Below the pieces are notes generated by a model. It saw only the letters and a list, made by a program, of their open reading frames with translations. It did no database searches and was not told where the DNA came from. Source: Schistosoma haematobium (taxonomy: Eukaryota; Platyhelminthes; Trematoda; Strigeidida; Schistosomatidae). Taken from it: a stretch of DNA of 64,000 nucleotides. This document shows positions 1-11,112 of this stretch, in pieces (within the stretch, counting starts at the first letter, position 1; the number at the start of each line of letters is the position of its first letter). Both the position numbers and the translations under genes were made by a program. Where the stretch lies: contig NC_067198.1 of the NCBI RefSeq assembly GCF_000699445.3, positions 40,213,523 through 40,277,522 on the forward strand, given 5' to 3'.

Positions 1-65
1 GACGAGTGCCAGGTAGTACGAAACTCGGGTCCAGGGTTTCCTGTTGACTACCTCCAACCAACATC
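1..65 (+). repeat. 3' end of gamma-family tRNA/hammerhead retroposon (cut by window edge)
   Basis: The window opens inside a hammerhead core: GACGA at 1-5 (the preceding CU lies outside), a stem II hairpin, GAAA at 20-23, and a GUC cleavage triplet at 29-31. The downstream sequence (CAGGG, then a tail reading into CCTCCAACCA) matches the reverse complement of 35410-35480, so this is the same family. Stem III would be ACUC/GGGU, allowing one wobble pair. Whether the ribozyme is complete depends on bases outside the window. Confidence 0.6.
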
Positions 66-459
66 TAAATATAGATGATGTTTAAAAAATATGGTTTCTT
101 GACCAGGTCTTACCAGGTTTTGTTAATAACAAGAATCAATAAAAACGGTAGACGTATGAAAGCTAAATAAATTTAATCCGATCGATATATTTGATTAAAA
201 ACATATCTAAATATCCAGGAAAACCTGTTACGTACGTTCTACATTATCTATATGTCAGGTGCTTCGTGATTACCAACTACTTCAAGGTACCATTATTCAA
301 AAAAACGTTATTAGAAATACTGTATACTTCTGAAATGATAAACATTCATCCTTTTGATATTTAACTTCGCTAGAAGAAACTATAGCCAAATCGTTTTCAT
401 CGTATTATCTATAGTTCTATTTAAGCCAGCCAGTTTTTATTCATTTTTTATTGGTTGTT

Positions 460-1000
460 TGGATCTTCTTATTGATATTTAAGACTGCAATTGATCAGTC
501 TCTTATTTGTATATGTACATCCTGCACGAACTACCTCGATAATTACTTAAGCTAGTAGCTATCAGGACTTAATAGCTAACTGGACATCGTGATAGCGTTT
601 CAAGCGAACGGTACTTGGTTCGAGTCCTAGAATGAACATCAACTCTGGGATGCAAGTACATTTAGTTGACTTGTCCCAAATAGGATGAAATGCGCATCAT
701 ACTATTTTCGTAATGTTGAATAATTTTCAAAACATCCGTTTAGAATTGTGTTCCTTATTTAATAACTTGTACATACTTTGTTTTTATATTTATTTCTATT
801 ATATTTATCAATGTTAATATATTAATCACAACCAATTACAAAATGTTTTCTACATTATTTTACCAGATTATTACTTGCTTATTATTGCTTACAAAAAGCT
901 TGTGAATTAAGGCAATATCGAGGCAATACGCACAGTATGCACATATGCCAATAACAGACTGATCAATTGCAGTCTTAAACCTCGATGGGAAGATACAAGC
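460..1000 (+). repeat. Alpha-family (SM-alpha-like) hammerhead repeat with inverted flanks
   Basis: The centre (about 545-700) matches the alpha unit seen at 36.0, 41.6 and 47.9 kb: a Pol III box B-like GGTTCGAGTCC near 619, then the degenerate hammerhead at about 643-700, where CUGANGA has become TTGACTT while stem II and GAAA remain. The flank at about 475-540 is repeated in inverted orientation at about 895-995, making a foldback. The same flank occurs once, uninverted, at 41525-41640 and 47845-47960. The ribozyme is probably inactive. Confidence 0.65.
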
Positions 1001-1195
1001 CAAACAATACCAAGTGAATTACTTTCTTAAGTTTATATTATGTAATTTATTGTTTAAGAGAAGTAAATTAATATAAGTTGCATTTATTTTATTTAGTTAA
1101 TTCAACTTGTAGTACATCAATGAAATATGTTTCAAATGATCTACGTCTATTAGAATTGCCATTTTCGCATTAAACATAAATTAGTGTTAAGAAGA
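1001..1195. other. AT-rich intergenic stretch, nothing recognised
   Basis: No open frame or known repeat is seen here. Confidence 0.4.
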
Positions 1196-1290
1196 AGTCA
1201 GCTGTTTCTTCTTCTTTTGCAACAGTGCATAGAGTGCACTTTTTACATTATTTATAAGTAATTGTATTATTGTGATTTATTTTATTTTAG
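1196..1290 (+). promoter_or_regulatory. Conserved upstream module of the basic secreted-protein gene, copy 1
   Basis: This stretch is closely similar to 22846-22950, upstream of the paralogous gene. Shared blocks are AGTCAGCTGTTTC (contains the E-box CAGCTG), CAGTGCATAGAGTGCACT at 1223-1240 (an AGTGCA repeat), and ATTATTTATAAGT at 1247-1259 (TATA-like). The AGTGCA block starts 117 bp before ATG here and 116 bp before it in the paralogue; the TATA-like block is 93 bp upstream in both. A pyrimidine/AT run ending in AG near 1290 could be a splice or trans-splice acceptor. Promoter function is inferred from conservation only. Confidence 0.55.
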
Positions 1291-1339
1291 CTTGAATTTT
1301 TATACATAAAAAATTATTACTTATAAGAGGCTTTTTATA

Positions 1340-1990
1340 ATGGAAATTAAAATGAAATTAATGTTTCTAATTTATCTGATACATGTAACAACAGCTCAAG
1401 GGCAAACATTTAGGAACGAAAATACCGTCGATGATGAAAGAAAAACCAGTGAAACAGAAAGCGAACGAAGTACAAGGGAAACGGGATCGGAATTCGAACG
1501 ACGCAAGTCTGGCCAAACAGGTTTGGAGACAGTGACGATGACTGGAACTTCTAGATCTCAATATAAACACAGAAAACAAGGACAGGTCAAAGCTGTTGGA
1601 AAATTCCGTTCACGTGGAATGGGTAGATACGGTTTAGTGTCATCGGAATCTACATATTATGTAATTGAAGGCAAGTTCGATAGATATGGTCGAAAGAGAC
1701 CTACTAAGTCGAACTTCAAAACTCGTGGAAAAGAAAAAAAATATTCTAAAAAAATTGTTGATAATCAATTCGATATTAAAGGTGGTTTAATTGAAGAACG
1801 TAAATATAAACGAACTGGTGATTATCAAGCGAATGGTACTCATGTTTATATTGATCTTCAGTCTGATCGCCAGAAATCTATGTCTTCAAAAATAAAAACG
1901 GAAGAAGACAAAAGTAACGAAAAGAAAACGGAGGAACAACGTTCGTTTAACAGAACCACAGTAAATTCTTTCAATGGTCCTGGAAGATAA
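1340..1990 (+). CDS. Small secreted lysine/arginine-rich protein, cysteine-free (paralogue of 23002-23670)
   Basis: A complete 216-residue frame in one exon. Residues 5-20 (MKLMFLIYLIHVTTAQ) form a signal peptide, so the product should enter the secretory path; the start is either Met1 or Met5. After a charged, Ser/Thr/Glu-rich stretch (about 25-75), residues about 88-175 form the conserved domain shared with the protein at 23002-23670, including GKFRSRG, SSES, KYSKKIVD, QFD, IEERKYK and YQANGTH. There are no cysteines; NGT and NRT are possible N-glycosylation sites. The tail is Lys/Glu-rich and differs between paralogues. I do not recognise the family. Constraint is suggested by the domain being far more similar than the N-terminal linker or tail. 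It stands alone with its own upstream module and poly(A) signal. Confidence 0.8.
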   Translation: MEIKMKLMFLIYLIHVTTAQGQTFRNENTVDDERKTSETESERSTRETGSEFERRKSGQTGLETVTMTGTSRSQYKHRKQGQVKAVGKFRSRGMGRYGLVSSESTYYVIEGKFDRYGRKRPTKSNFKTRGKEKKYSKKIVDNQFDIKGGLIEERKYKRTGDYQANGTHVYIDLQSDRQKSMSSKIKTEEDKSNEKKTEEQRSFNRTTVNSFNGPGR

Positions 1991-2024
1991 AACATTTCAA
2001 CAATTGTGATTTACATTTGACTGT

Positions 2025-2030
2025 AATAAA
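2025..2030 (+). other. Poly(A) signal AATAAA
   Basis: Canonical AATAAA 35 bp after the stop codon of the gene at 1340-1990. Confidence 0.6.
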
Positions 2031-2045
2031 ACTAATCTCGATTTT

Positions 2046-5000
2046 CATGTTAATAATCTTTTAAAATGATAATTTGTTGATCCATTTTGATCTTCATACA
2101 TATTATTGATAAATAATAAGATCTGCCATTTATATATTGCAAGTAATACATAAATTTTTGAAATAACGATATGATTAATTCTTAAAAGCCTCTCATAACT
2201 AAGACAAATCAAACTAAAATTAAAGAGATGAATGAGTTGTTCAGTACCTTCTGATTTCCGACAATTGTGTAACTCACATCGATTCGCGATCTTCATAACA
2301 AATCGTTGTTATTGAACCCGAGCATTTGTATTTGTATTGAACCAACTCACCCCCATTGTTCTTAGTGTAATCCTGTTTTCTCATAACTGATGTAATATGT
2401 TGTTTATGAGCTAGAACTACAAGAAAGTTTATCTACCTGTGAGTTTCATTATGGTTTTTTAATAATTTGTAAGTAGTTGAAGTTAGTTCAGAAATACCAC
2501 TGTGGTTATGAAAATCAATTCAAACTGATATTAAATAGTAAATTTAAGAACATAATATGACATTAGTACTGATTTTACCCACTACCAAATAATATGAGTA
2601 ATTATAAACTTGTTTTATATATTCGATTACTTTACAATTGATTAGTCATTGAACAGTGACCAATATCATATTTATCAGGTCCTTTTTAGTGTTGACCTAC
2701 TCAGGTTATTGTTCCCTACATTCCAAGTCAAAGTCTTATCACTTTGACAACATGCGAAAAATCATACATGTCAACAAACTTCAGTGAATCATCAAGTCCC
2801 CAGTACTACTTCACTCTGATGATGTCAAAATGTGGCGAGAAGTAGTGAATAATTTGGACTTACGTGAATTCATGGCCGACCTCGGTATCTTAATAATTTA
2901 GTCTAGGTTGTGGTTAACCCTTACCAATACGGGTAGTGATTAATATAGGTACTTCAAACGCACACATTTATATTACTTATTTCTAGATATAGGGTGTGAT
3001 CAACCTTGTGAATGTCGAATATATCACTTTGCTTCTATTGGTTATCTTAAATCCAAATCTGTGTTTAATTCGAAACCCCTCACTGAATTATTTTCTATCA
3101 TCCCTTTGTTTGCCAATTGGTCTTATTGTATCGACCTTCTGGCCTAATATTTGATCCACTTTGATTTGTCGACCCATATTTCCGTATTCCACGATCATCA
3201 ACTTCTAATTTTATCAACTTTGGGATTAAAATGTCTAAAAACATTCAGACAATAGCATTGAAAAATTCCATATATCTGTTACAGTCTTTTAACATATTTA
3301 GTCTAATTTTCAATTTATTTCATTACACTTCAATTTCTGACTATTACAATTCGAATAAAATTGTTAGACATCCTAAAAATAGTGTAGCAGAAGAAATACT
3401 CTAAATGGATAATATTGTTTGTTTGTTCCCATTTAATTCGATTAAGTCATTTTGTTAACTTAATAACGAACCGAGTCCTTCGTACAACTTATCTATATCA
3501 TTGTATCTTTATTATTGTTGAGATTGTATAAACATGTATGCTTGAGCACTGCTTACTGCCTACGCATTTATTCAGGCTGCCAGCCTTACTATTAACCCCT
3601 TAATTGATTCGATGATTCATTCATTTCACTATGTATATATATGCCCATGTTATTCATGTTCATTGCTCTCTCTCGCTTACTCGTACTCGTATTCGCTGAC
3701 TCACTCGCTCGTTCACTTGCCTGCTTGCTTTTCGGCACAACTCTTTCATGCTTGCTTAACGTACCTGTAATTTTGGATATCTGTGTGTGGTCCCATAATA
3801 CACGTAATCAACACTTCGTATTCGCCTTCTGATTAATATACCGTTGGGGCGTTATCTAGTGATGGTTATCAAGACGAACTGTATACGAAGTTTAAGGATT
3901 ATATTGAATACCGACCACCACGGTATGCTGAATTTACTCACCACCACATAATTGGTATCGACGTTTTACTCATTTCTAAAACATATATTAGTATAGAGCT
4001 CTGATTAAGAGTTAAGTGAAGACAAATGTTTCTCCACTTAATGTCTCGATGGGAATAATTAATGAATTGAAAACTTCACACTGTTATCCTATGAATAACT
4101 CAAATCTATCCTTCGTATTTAGTTTCGTCATGTTCATCAATATTTGTATTGCAGCGTCAGTTAAATATCGTTAAACCCTAGCCGAATCGTCCATAAAGCT
4201 ATACCGCTTCTACGTTAGTGGAGTGATACTCTGAACGTTAAAATTTTTACTGAATTTCATCAAAGTAAAGGGTAACTAACACAAACACCACTAAACAAAC
4301 TCATTTAGCAGTCGGCCACTTTTTGTACAGTCCGACTCTATTTGTATCTGAATGCAACGCTTTCTTGTCAATATTTTGTCTGTTCTCAAATCGGGTTACG
4401 GAAGCAGGGTAGTCTCGCCACTCCATTAGAGTAAGTCAGACCAAGTGGTCTTTGCATGGTATGACTTGGACGTAGGATAAAAAGTTAAATAGTCCAATTA
4501 TTCAACTTCAACCCAGATAGACTAATCCCTAACAGACATCTAAGTAGCAAAGTATCAGCTCATTTCACCCAATTGTCACAGCCTTTGACAAATAAAAAGC
4601 TTTCAGGGTAAGATTATAGTTTGAGGACGAGCTTAGAACAACCTCAACGAATCTTCAGCCAGTTGATAGACAATCAGTAAAACGGCTTTAGTGGATGGAT
4701 AGCATACAGAAAAGAAAGTGGTAATATTCAAACTTTGTACAACTTTTACATATTTGACAAGTCCATTTAATTCTTATACAGACTACTCTGCATCTAAATG
4801 GAATGAAAAACGACATGTAAATTCGATTTTCTACATTCATATTCATGAAATTTTATACGAACTCAAGTAGATTTTAAGTAACACATTGATCTGACTCAAA
4901 TTCGATAGTATAATGATGTTAACAGAAAATACATGCCACTAACACTCGTACATAATCATCAATTAAATTTGCGTTAATAGCTAATGGAATAAAATAAGAA

Positions 5001-5361
5001 CGAAAAGAGCGAAGAAATCTCTTATCAATAAGTTTTTCATCATGGCTCCATACAATTTTCAACAATGAAACAACACTCATCGGATGGCTACATTACGTAA
5101 TAATCATGTAATACCACACTGATCACAAAACAATATTGAGTAATTGGAAGAGGGTTATAATAATCAAAGTAATTGTTCGGAAAATCAAACAGTTGCTACA
5201 TTGCATAGCACATAAAAGAACTAACAAAATATTTTGATCAAAGGCCAGTAATATAGTAGTTATGTAAGAATCAAGAGACGAATATTGAGAATATGTAAAA
5301 ATACAACAGTGGAAGAAACCATAAAATTATCAGAAGGAGATTTTGTGATTATTATAGTAAT
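2046..5361. other. Non-coding stretch with weak repeat fragments
   Basis: No convincing gene. About 2640-2720 resembles the hairpin part of the gamma element (compare 35615-35682). About 3650-3830 is rich in CTCGCT/CTCACT units, like the sequence before the gag at 19.98 kb, and may be an LTR remnant. Short open frames here show no coding character. Confidence 0.4.
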
Positions 5362-5688
5362 TCAATAGTTTAATTCATGAGTCAGTTGAAGCTAGATCAC
5401 CATGGAAAACCTGGAAGCACTGGACGGCCGTTTCGTCCCACTGTGGAACTCAGCGATGCTCATCCACAATCCCACTTCGTGAGATTCGGATTCAGGACCC
5501 ATTGGTCTCGCGCGTGAGCGCTTAGTCTCTAAACCACTGAACCGGCATCCAACAGTGTTAATGTTCAACTTCAACCAATCTACGAAATTGAGCCACTGTC
5601 CCACAGTAGTACGAAACGACCGTCCAGTTCTTCCAGATTTTCTATGGTGGTCTAGCTTCAATTGACTCATGATCTCAACTATTAAATC
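5362..5688 (-). repeat. Beta-family foldback element with tRNA-like core
   Basis: Terminal arms at about 5376-5446 and 5600-5671 are inverted copies of each other, each carrying the 3' half of a beta hammerhead (GGACGAAAC, then a GUC-like triplet and CCAG). Between them, on the minus strand, is a tRNA-like segment with box A/B-like sequence (GGTTTAGAG..., GATTCGGATTC read from +). The minus-strand ribozyme reads CTGAGTT where CUGANGA is needed, so it is broken. Confidence 0.7.
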
Positions 5689-6799
5689 ATAAAATCGTCT
5701 AAGTACTTTTGAGGGAGAGGATTTGACGAAAGTTCATTTAAAGCTCACTCTGATACCGATAACCAAAGCAGGGAGAGTAGTTGTACCAACTTCTTTTGGA
5801 AGCAAACGTTATTTCTACGAACATGTATTACGATAGCTTCAGCAATATGCAACGAACAAATCGATAAAACATGTGGTAAATTTGACTAGTAATATTTCAT
5901 CGTTGTAAATCATACATTAATATATTTGTGTAGAGCCGTGATAGAAAACTAATTGGAAGGAAATTTCTTCTCTCTATTCGTTCTTTTTATTCAATGTCAA
6001 GATGAGAACTTTCACCTTACTGGAGTGAAATGAGTCAAATGCGAGAATACATTTTCGATGCATATATTACATACACTGGTGGCCCTAAGCAGACAATAAG
6101 AGAAACAATACGGAGAAGCTGACTGAAGAACGTAAGTGTGCTAGCTCGTCTGTACTACTCATTACAAACATTAATGTCGCCCAAAATGGCTAATGAGTAG
6201 TGTGACAGGAAGACATTGGATAAGACAATGAGTGAAAGACAGACAGACACCTAAGCAAAAACAAGTTGCACAAGTATGGAAATACAAGGACTTAAAAATA
6301 AGACGTGGATGTCTGCTGAAAATTACAATTTCCTATGGAACATTAGTGTTGCTACGATAGTAAAAGTGAATCATAATTAATTACACGCTGAGTTATGAAA
6401 GTCTATTTAAAGGCCTAATGAGTCATGCATACAGTAGGACTCGACTGATATTAAGCCACCCGTAGTGTTTTGGTACCTCTTAGGGTGAATTTTGAGGGTA
6501 TGACTATAAATATCAACGAAATAGTGATTTGTTTAATTGTTATTTAAATGATATGCTCAATTTGTCCATGGTCAAACTTTTTTAAAACTAGAACGATTAG
6601 TTGTATATCATTACCATCTGAGATCTGATTAGTCGGATTTCATGGAAAGCATTTAGTTGTGATTGGATGTGGAATCCTTATTATTTTTCTGAAAATTATT
6701 TTATCAAAAATATCCGGGAAACTGGCTTACATTCATTACACGGTTATTGTGATTCCTGAACCCTAGTGATGAAATTTTTGGGTATTATCACAACCAACT
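5689..6799. other. Non-coding stretch
   Basis: No gene or repeat shared with other parts of the window was seen. Confidence 0.4.
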
Positions 6800-7045
6800 G
6801 TATTTGAACACAAAATTACAGAATATCTCACTAAAATCTGGGAACCATACAGTAATACTTAATTTGCAAAATATCAATCCACTGTCTCAAACTTGACTGT
6901 TCCTTTTGTAAATATCAGTCCGTCGTCTCAGATTTCATTGTTCCTGCATTTTCATACCAATTGCCTTCCGTTCTTTCTTTCTCGATCTTCTACTGAAATA
7001 TATTCTATTTCTGACTGTTGTTATATACTACTTATATGAATATAA
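6800..7045 (-). repeat. R240 interspersed repeat, copy 1
   Basis: One of five copies in this window (others at 21095, 22085, 39255 and 57780). On the minus strand it begins GCTACTTATATTCATATAAG, a short hairpin formed by CTACTTAT and ATAAGTAG, and ends with CTGTAATTTTGTGTT. Other copies end with an AATAAA-containing block. It has no open frame. It could be a solo LTR or a non-autonomous element; I cannot name it. Confidence 0.6.
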
Positions 7046-7765
7046 GTAGCTCACCACAATTTGTTTACTAACAAATATCTTTTGACCTGTAATGAATTGT
7101 TACTTGGTCGATAATTGTAAATTTTTGTAATGTTATTACTTAAAATCAATGTAGCATGAACCGTTTTGATTGTACATCAAAATTTACACCTTTACATTTG
7201 AATTTTTCCTTAAATTCTGTCAGACAGTACTATCATCGTTTAATATGTGACTGTAACTTGTGCAAAAAAGCCACATCAATTCTAATCGACCGCCATATTA
7301 TACTAATACTATTGGGATTAAAGGAGATAATGATTTACCTATTGATCACATAGAAATGAAACTTAATCTATTCGGTTATGTAGATTTAAATGGTCAATTA
7401 TCATGATATGGGAAAGACTATGTATTTCATTAACGGTGAACTGTATAAAATTGGGAACTATTTTTCGAACAACACACAAATTTATAATTACAATGGTGAT
7501 TACTGTATCTGAAAGCCAAAAGATTTTTGAACGCACAGGGAAGAATCTGATTTCCATTCTAGTATTTCAATGAATTATATTAACATATCGTTTGAGCTTG
7601 TAACAGTTGTTGAATATTTTTTTAAGCATAAGAGTAAATCACTGTATTATTATGATAATGTAAAAAGATATATTCAATTCACACTGAACTTAATGAGTCA
7701 TATGTTGGTGAATTTAGGATTTAATTTGTCCTATAGATATTCTAACGGAATAATCGAAACCATTT
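7046..7765. other. AT-rich stretch, no gene
   Basis: Short frames of 60-65 codons on both strands have AT-driven composition and no recognisable domain. Confidence 0.4.
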
Positions 7766-9570
7766 AAACTCTTCCCTCAGAGTTAGAAGGTCATCATTTA
7801 GAAGAGTCATGACACCTCATGGTGAAAGCCGAATCCCTTCGGAAGTCACGAGGCCGATGCCCCTTCTGACAACCAGAGCAACCATTTATTTAGGTACATG
7901 GAATGCTAGTACAATGTGGGACACCGGGAGAGTCTTCCAAATTGCTGCAGAAATGGGGAGATACAACCTAGAGGTACTTGGGATCAGTGAAACACATTGG
8001 ACACAAGTTGGACAACAACGATTACCCTCAGGAGAGTTTCTGTTATACTCCGGCCATGAAGAAGAAAATGCCCCTCACACAAAAGGAGTTGCATTGATGC
8101 TGTCCAAACAAGCACAAAGTGCACTTATAGGATCGGAGTCTCATGGACCAAGGATCATCAAAATCTCCTTCAAAGCAAAGAAAGAGGGCATTTCAATGAA
8201 CATCATCCAATGCTATGCGACTATCAACCACTACAATGAAGACTCTAAAGATCAATTCTACAATAAGCTGCAGTCAATCGTCGAGAAGTGCCCAACAAAG
8301 GACCTGACCATTCTGATTGGAGATTTCAATACCAAGGTTGGAGTGGACAACACTGGATATGAAAACATCATGGGACGATAATGGACTGGGAGAATGGGAC
8401 GAAAATGGTGAGAGGTTTGCAAACCTATGTGCCTTCAATAAACTGGTCATAGGCGGCACCATATTCCCACATAAACGCATACACAAAACCACATGGACTT
8501 CACCGGATCACACCACGTAAAACCAAATCGATCATATCTGCATCAATAGAAAATTCAGGAGGACTATGGAGGACGTGAGAACCAAGAGAGGAGCTGATAT
8601 AGCATCAGATCATCATTTGCTGGTCACCAGGATGAAAATGAAACTCAGGAAGCACTGGACAACGGGGCGGACAACATCACAAAAGTTGAATACGGTCTTT
8701 CTTTAAGATACTGACAAATTCAACAAATTCGAGATATTCCTCAGCAACAAGTTCCAGGCTTTTCACGATCTACTCAATGGAGAAGGAACTACTATGGAGA
8801 GCAACTGGAGGGGATCAAAGAGGCGATCACTTCAACATGTCATGAGGTCCTGGGTCGCAAGAAGCACCACCACAAGGAATGGATCACTGTTGATACACTG
8901 GATAAGATTCAAAAAAGGAGGAACAAGGAAGCAGCAATCAATACTAGCCGAAGAAGAGCAGAAAAAGCCAAGGCACAAGCTGAATACACAGAAGTAAACA
9001 AACAAGTGAAGAGGAGCATCAGAACCGACAAACGTAAATATGTAGAAGATTTAGCAACGACGGCTGAAAAGGCTACAAGAGAAGGAAACATGAGACAAAT
9101 GTATGACATAACAAAGAAACTCTCTGGAAATCGCCGCAAACCAGAACGACCAGTGAAAAGCAAGGAAGGCGAGGTAATCACCAACATTGAAGAGCAACAA
9201 AACAGGTGGATAGAACACTTCAAAGAACTCTTGAATCGACCAGCTCCACTGAACCCACCCAACATCGAAGCAGCACTCACGGACCTCCCAATCAATGTTG
9301 GCCCACCAACAATTGAAGAAATCAGCATGGCCATCAGACAAATCAAGAGTGGCAAAGCAGCAGGACCGGACAACATCCCAGCAGAGGCACTAAAAGCAGA
9401 CGTAGCGGCAACTGCAAGGATACTCCACATTCTCTTCAGCAAGATATGGGATGAAGAACAAGTACCAACAAATTGAAAAGAAGGACACCTGTATAAGATA
9501 CCAAAGAAAGGCGGTCTCAGCAAATGTGAGAATACAGAGGATTTTACTCTTCTCTCAATACCAGAAAAGT
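7766..9570 (+). pseudogene. RTE-clade non-LTR retrotransposon copy A, 5' part (endonuclease and start of RT)
   Basis: A broken non-LTR retrotransposon. The first frame (7809-8381) is an AP-endonuclease-like domain: GTWNASTM, LEVLGISETHW, a PHTKGVALML segment and a GDFN motif, as in RTE-type EN domains. Frameshifts and stops follow near 8380, 8518 and 8700. The second main frame (9006-9476) is the region before and at the start of the reverse transcriptase, with FKELLNRPAPLNPP and SGKAAGPDNIPAEALK. The copy stops abruptly at 9570 inside the RT (the segment equivalent to LLSIPGKVFN) and resumes at 15197. It matches copy B (11113-13606) through EN and RT. It cannot make an intact protein. Confidence 0.85.
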
Positions 9571-9719
9571 TTTTATCACATAAATATTGGTACAAGGGGG
9601 CACCAGATATATATGCACCACACAATAACAATGAGAATGGGAAGAAAAAAAGAATGTAAGGTGCGTATTAGAAAAAAAGAAGGAGAACAATAACGACCAC
9701 AGATTAGTGTATGGTAGTG

Positions 9720-11092
9720 TAGAGGTACTTTGCACTTCGAAGGTGCAAAACACATAACGTACCTATGGACATTGATTTCCAACTGATTAACTGAGGATTG
9801 AATGGCTTGGACATTATCGCACAGTAAGACAATATAATCCCTATACTCAAGGTCGAGAAGTCTTTCTCCAGGCAACAGATCCACACCACCATTACTTACA
9901 TCCATCAGAGCTGTTTCCAGAATGTCATCGATGGCAAAGTTTAAGAGGAATGGTGAGATTGGGCAACCCTGCCTAACCCCACTGCTCGAATGGAACAATG
10001 GAGATAGGCGGTTGTATGCCCTCACTCTGCCTGAGGTGTCTGTATATAGGGCTTTTAGGATATTAATAAACTTCTCAGGCATATCCTTCTTCAATAGACA
10101 ATCCCAGAGAACAGTCCTGTCCAACGAATCGAAGGCAGCCCTGATGTCAAGAAACACTACGATTGTTGGCCTTTGATAAGTATGGCGGTGTTCTAACATT
10201 TGGCGAAGGGTGAAGATATAATCAATACATCCTCGACCAGAACGAAACCCAGCCTGCTGCTCGCGAGTCAATCTTTCTCGGGTTTTGAACAACCTACGAA
10301 GTATGACGGAAGTCAGTAGTTTAAACACAATCGGAAGTACACTTATCCCATGATAGTTGTTAGAGAAACCCTTTTTAAAGATAGGGACAACTATCGACGC
10401 GTTCCATGTTGTTGGGACACTTTCTAGCTCCCAGACCTTTGTAAACAACGTTGTCAGTTCCTTAGTCAGAAAGTCATTACCATCCTTAAAAAGGGTCAGA
10501 GGTAAGTCATCTGGAAGTTGGAGTTCCTTGCGGACTTCCCCCTCATTCGGTGGATCAGTCGTCACCGGCAAAGGAGAGCATAACAGTCTGACCGATGTTA
10601 CTGGAGCAGCAGGCCAGTTGAACTGCCCTTCGAAAAATTCTTCCCATCGTCCAAGACGTCTATGGATGTTAGTGATTGGCATCCCATCATCCTCGTAGAT
10701 GGTTTCGCTCACACCAGACATCTTGCTGCCAGTGGCTCGGATGAGTTGGAAGAGCTTCCGGTAGTTACCAGATGCAGCTGCTGCTTCCAGTTCATTAGCA
10801 CGCTCTGACCACCAGGCTTCTCGGTCCATAAGCAAGCTTTGCTCGATTTCATTACGTAACATCCTTCGTTTGTTGTCAAACTCACGATCACATGGAGTAG
10901 ACCGAGGGACTTCGGTGAGTTGTAAAGAGCCTGAGAAAACCCAGTGTTTATAAGAGAGACGTTTTGCGAAGCCGCAAGCGGCTTTACTCGCCATTTTCTT
11001 AACGTCATGAAGTTGCAACCAATCCTCATCTATACTTTTTGGTTAAATGGTAGCTAGCCTAGAAGCTAACTCGGTTTGATACTTACTTGCAA
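9720..11092 (-). pseudogene. CR1-like element: reverse transcriptase domain, degraded
   Basis: The reading frame resumes after the nested insertion (VATSVASKYQTELASRL, then a stop at about 11044). The open part, 11018 downward, contains RT motifs in order: SIVVPIFKKG, QQAGFRSGRGCIDYIF, VVFLDIRAAFDSLDR, SGVRQGCPISPFLLNFAIDD, and the catalytic box. That box reads LEYRDYIVLL where the copy at 32.5 kb has LKYADDIVLL, so the catalytic YADD is lost. After CFAPSKCKV the sequence jumps to the 3' end; about 700-800 bp (RT thumb and C-terminal part present at 31748-32460) are missing. Confidence 0.8.
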
Positions 11093-11112
11093 CAGAAGTT
11101 GCAACCAACTTA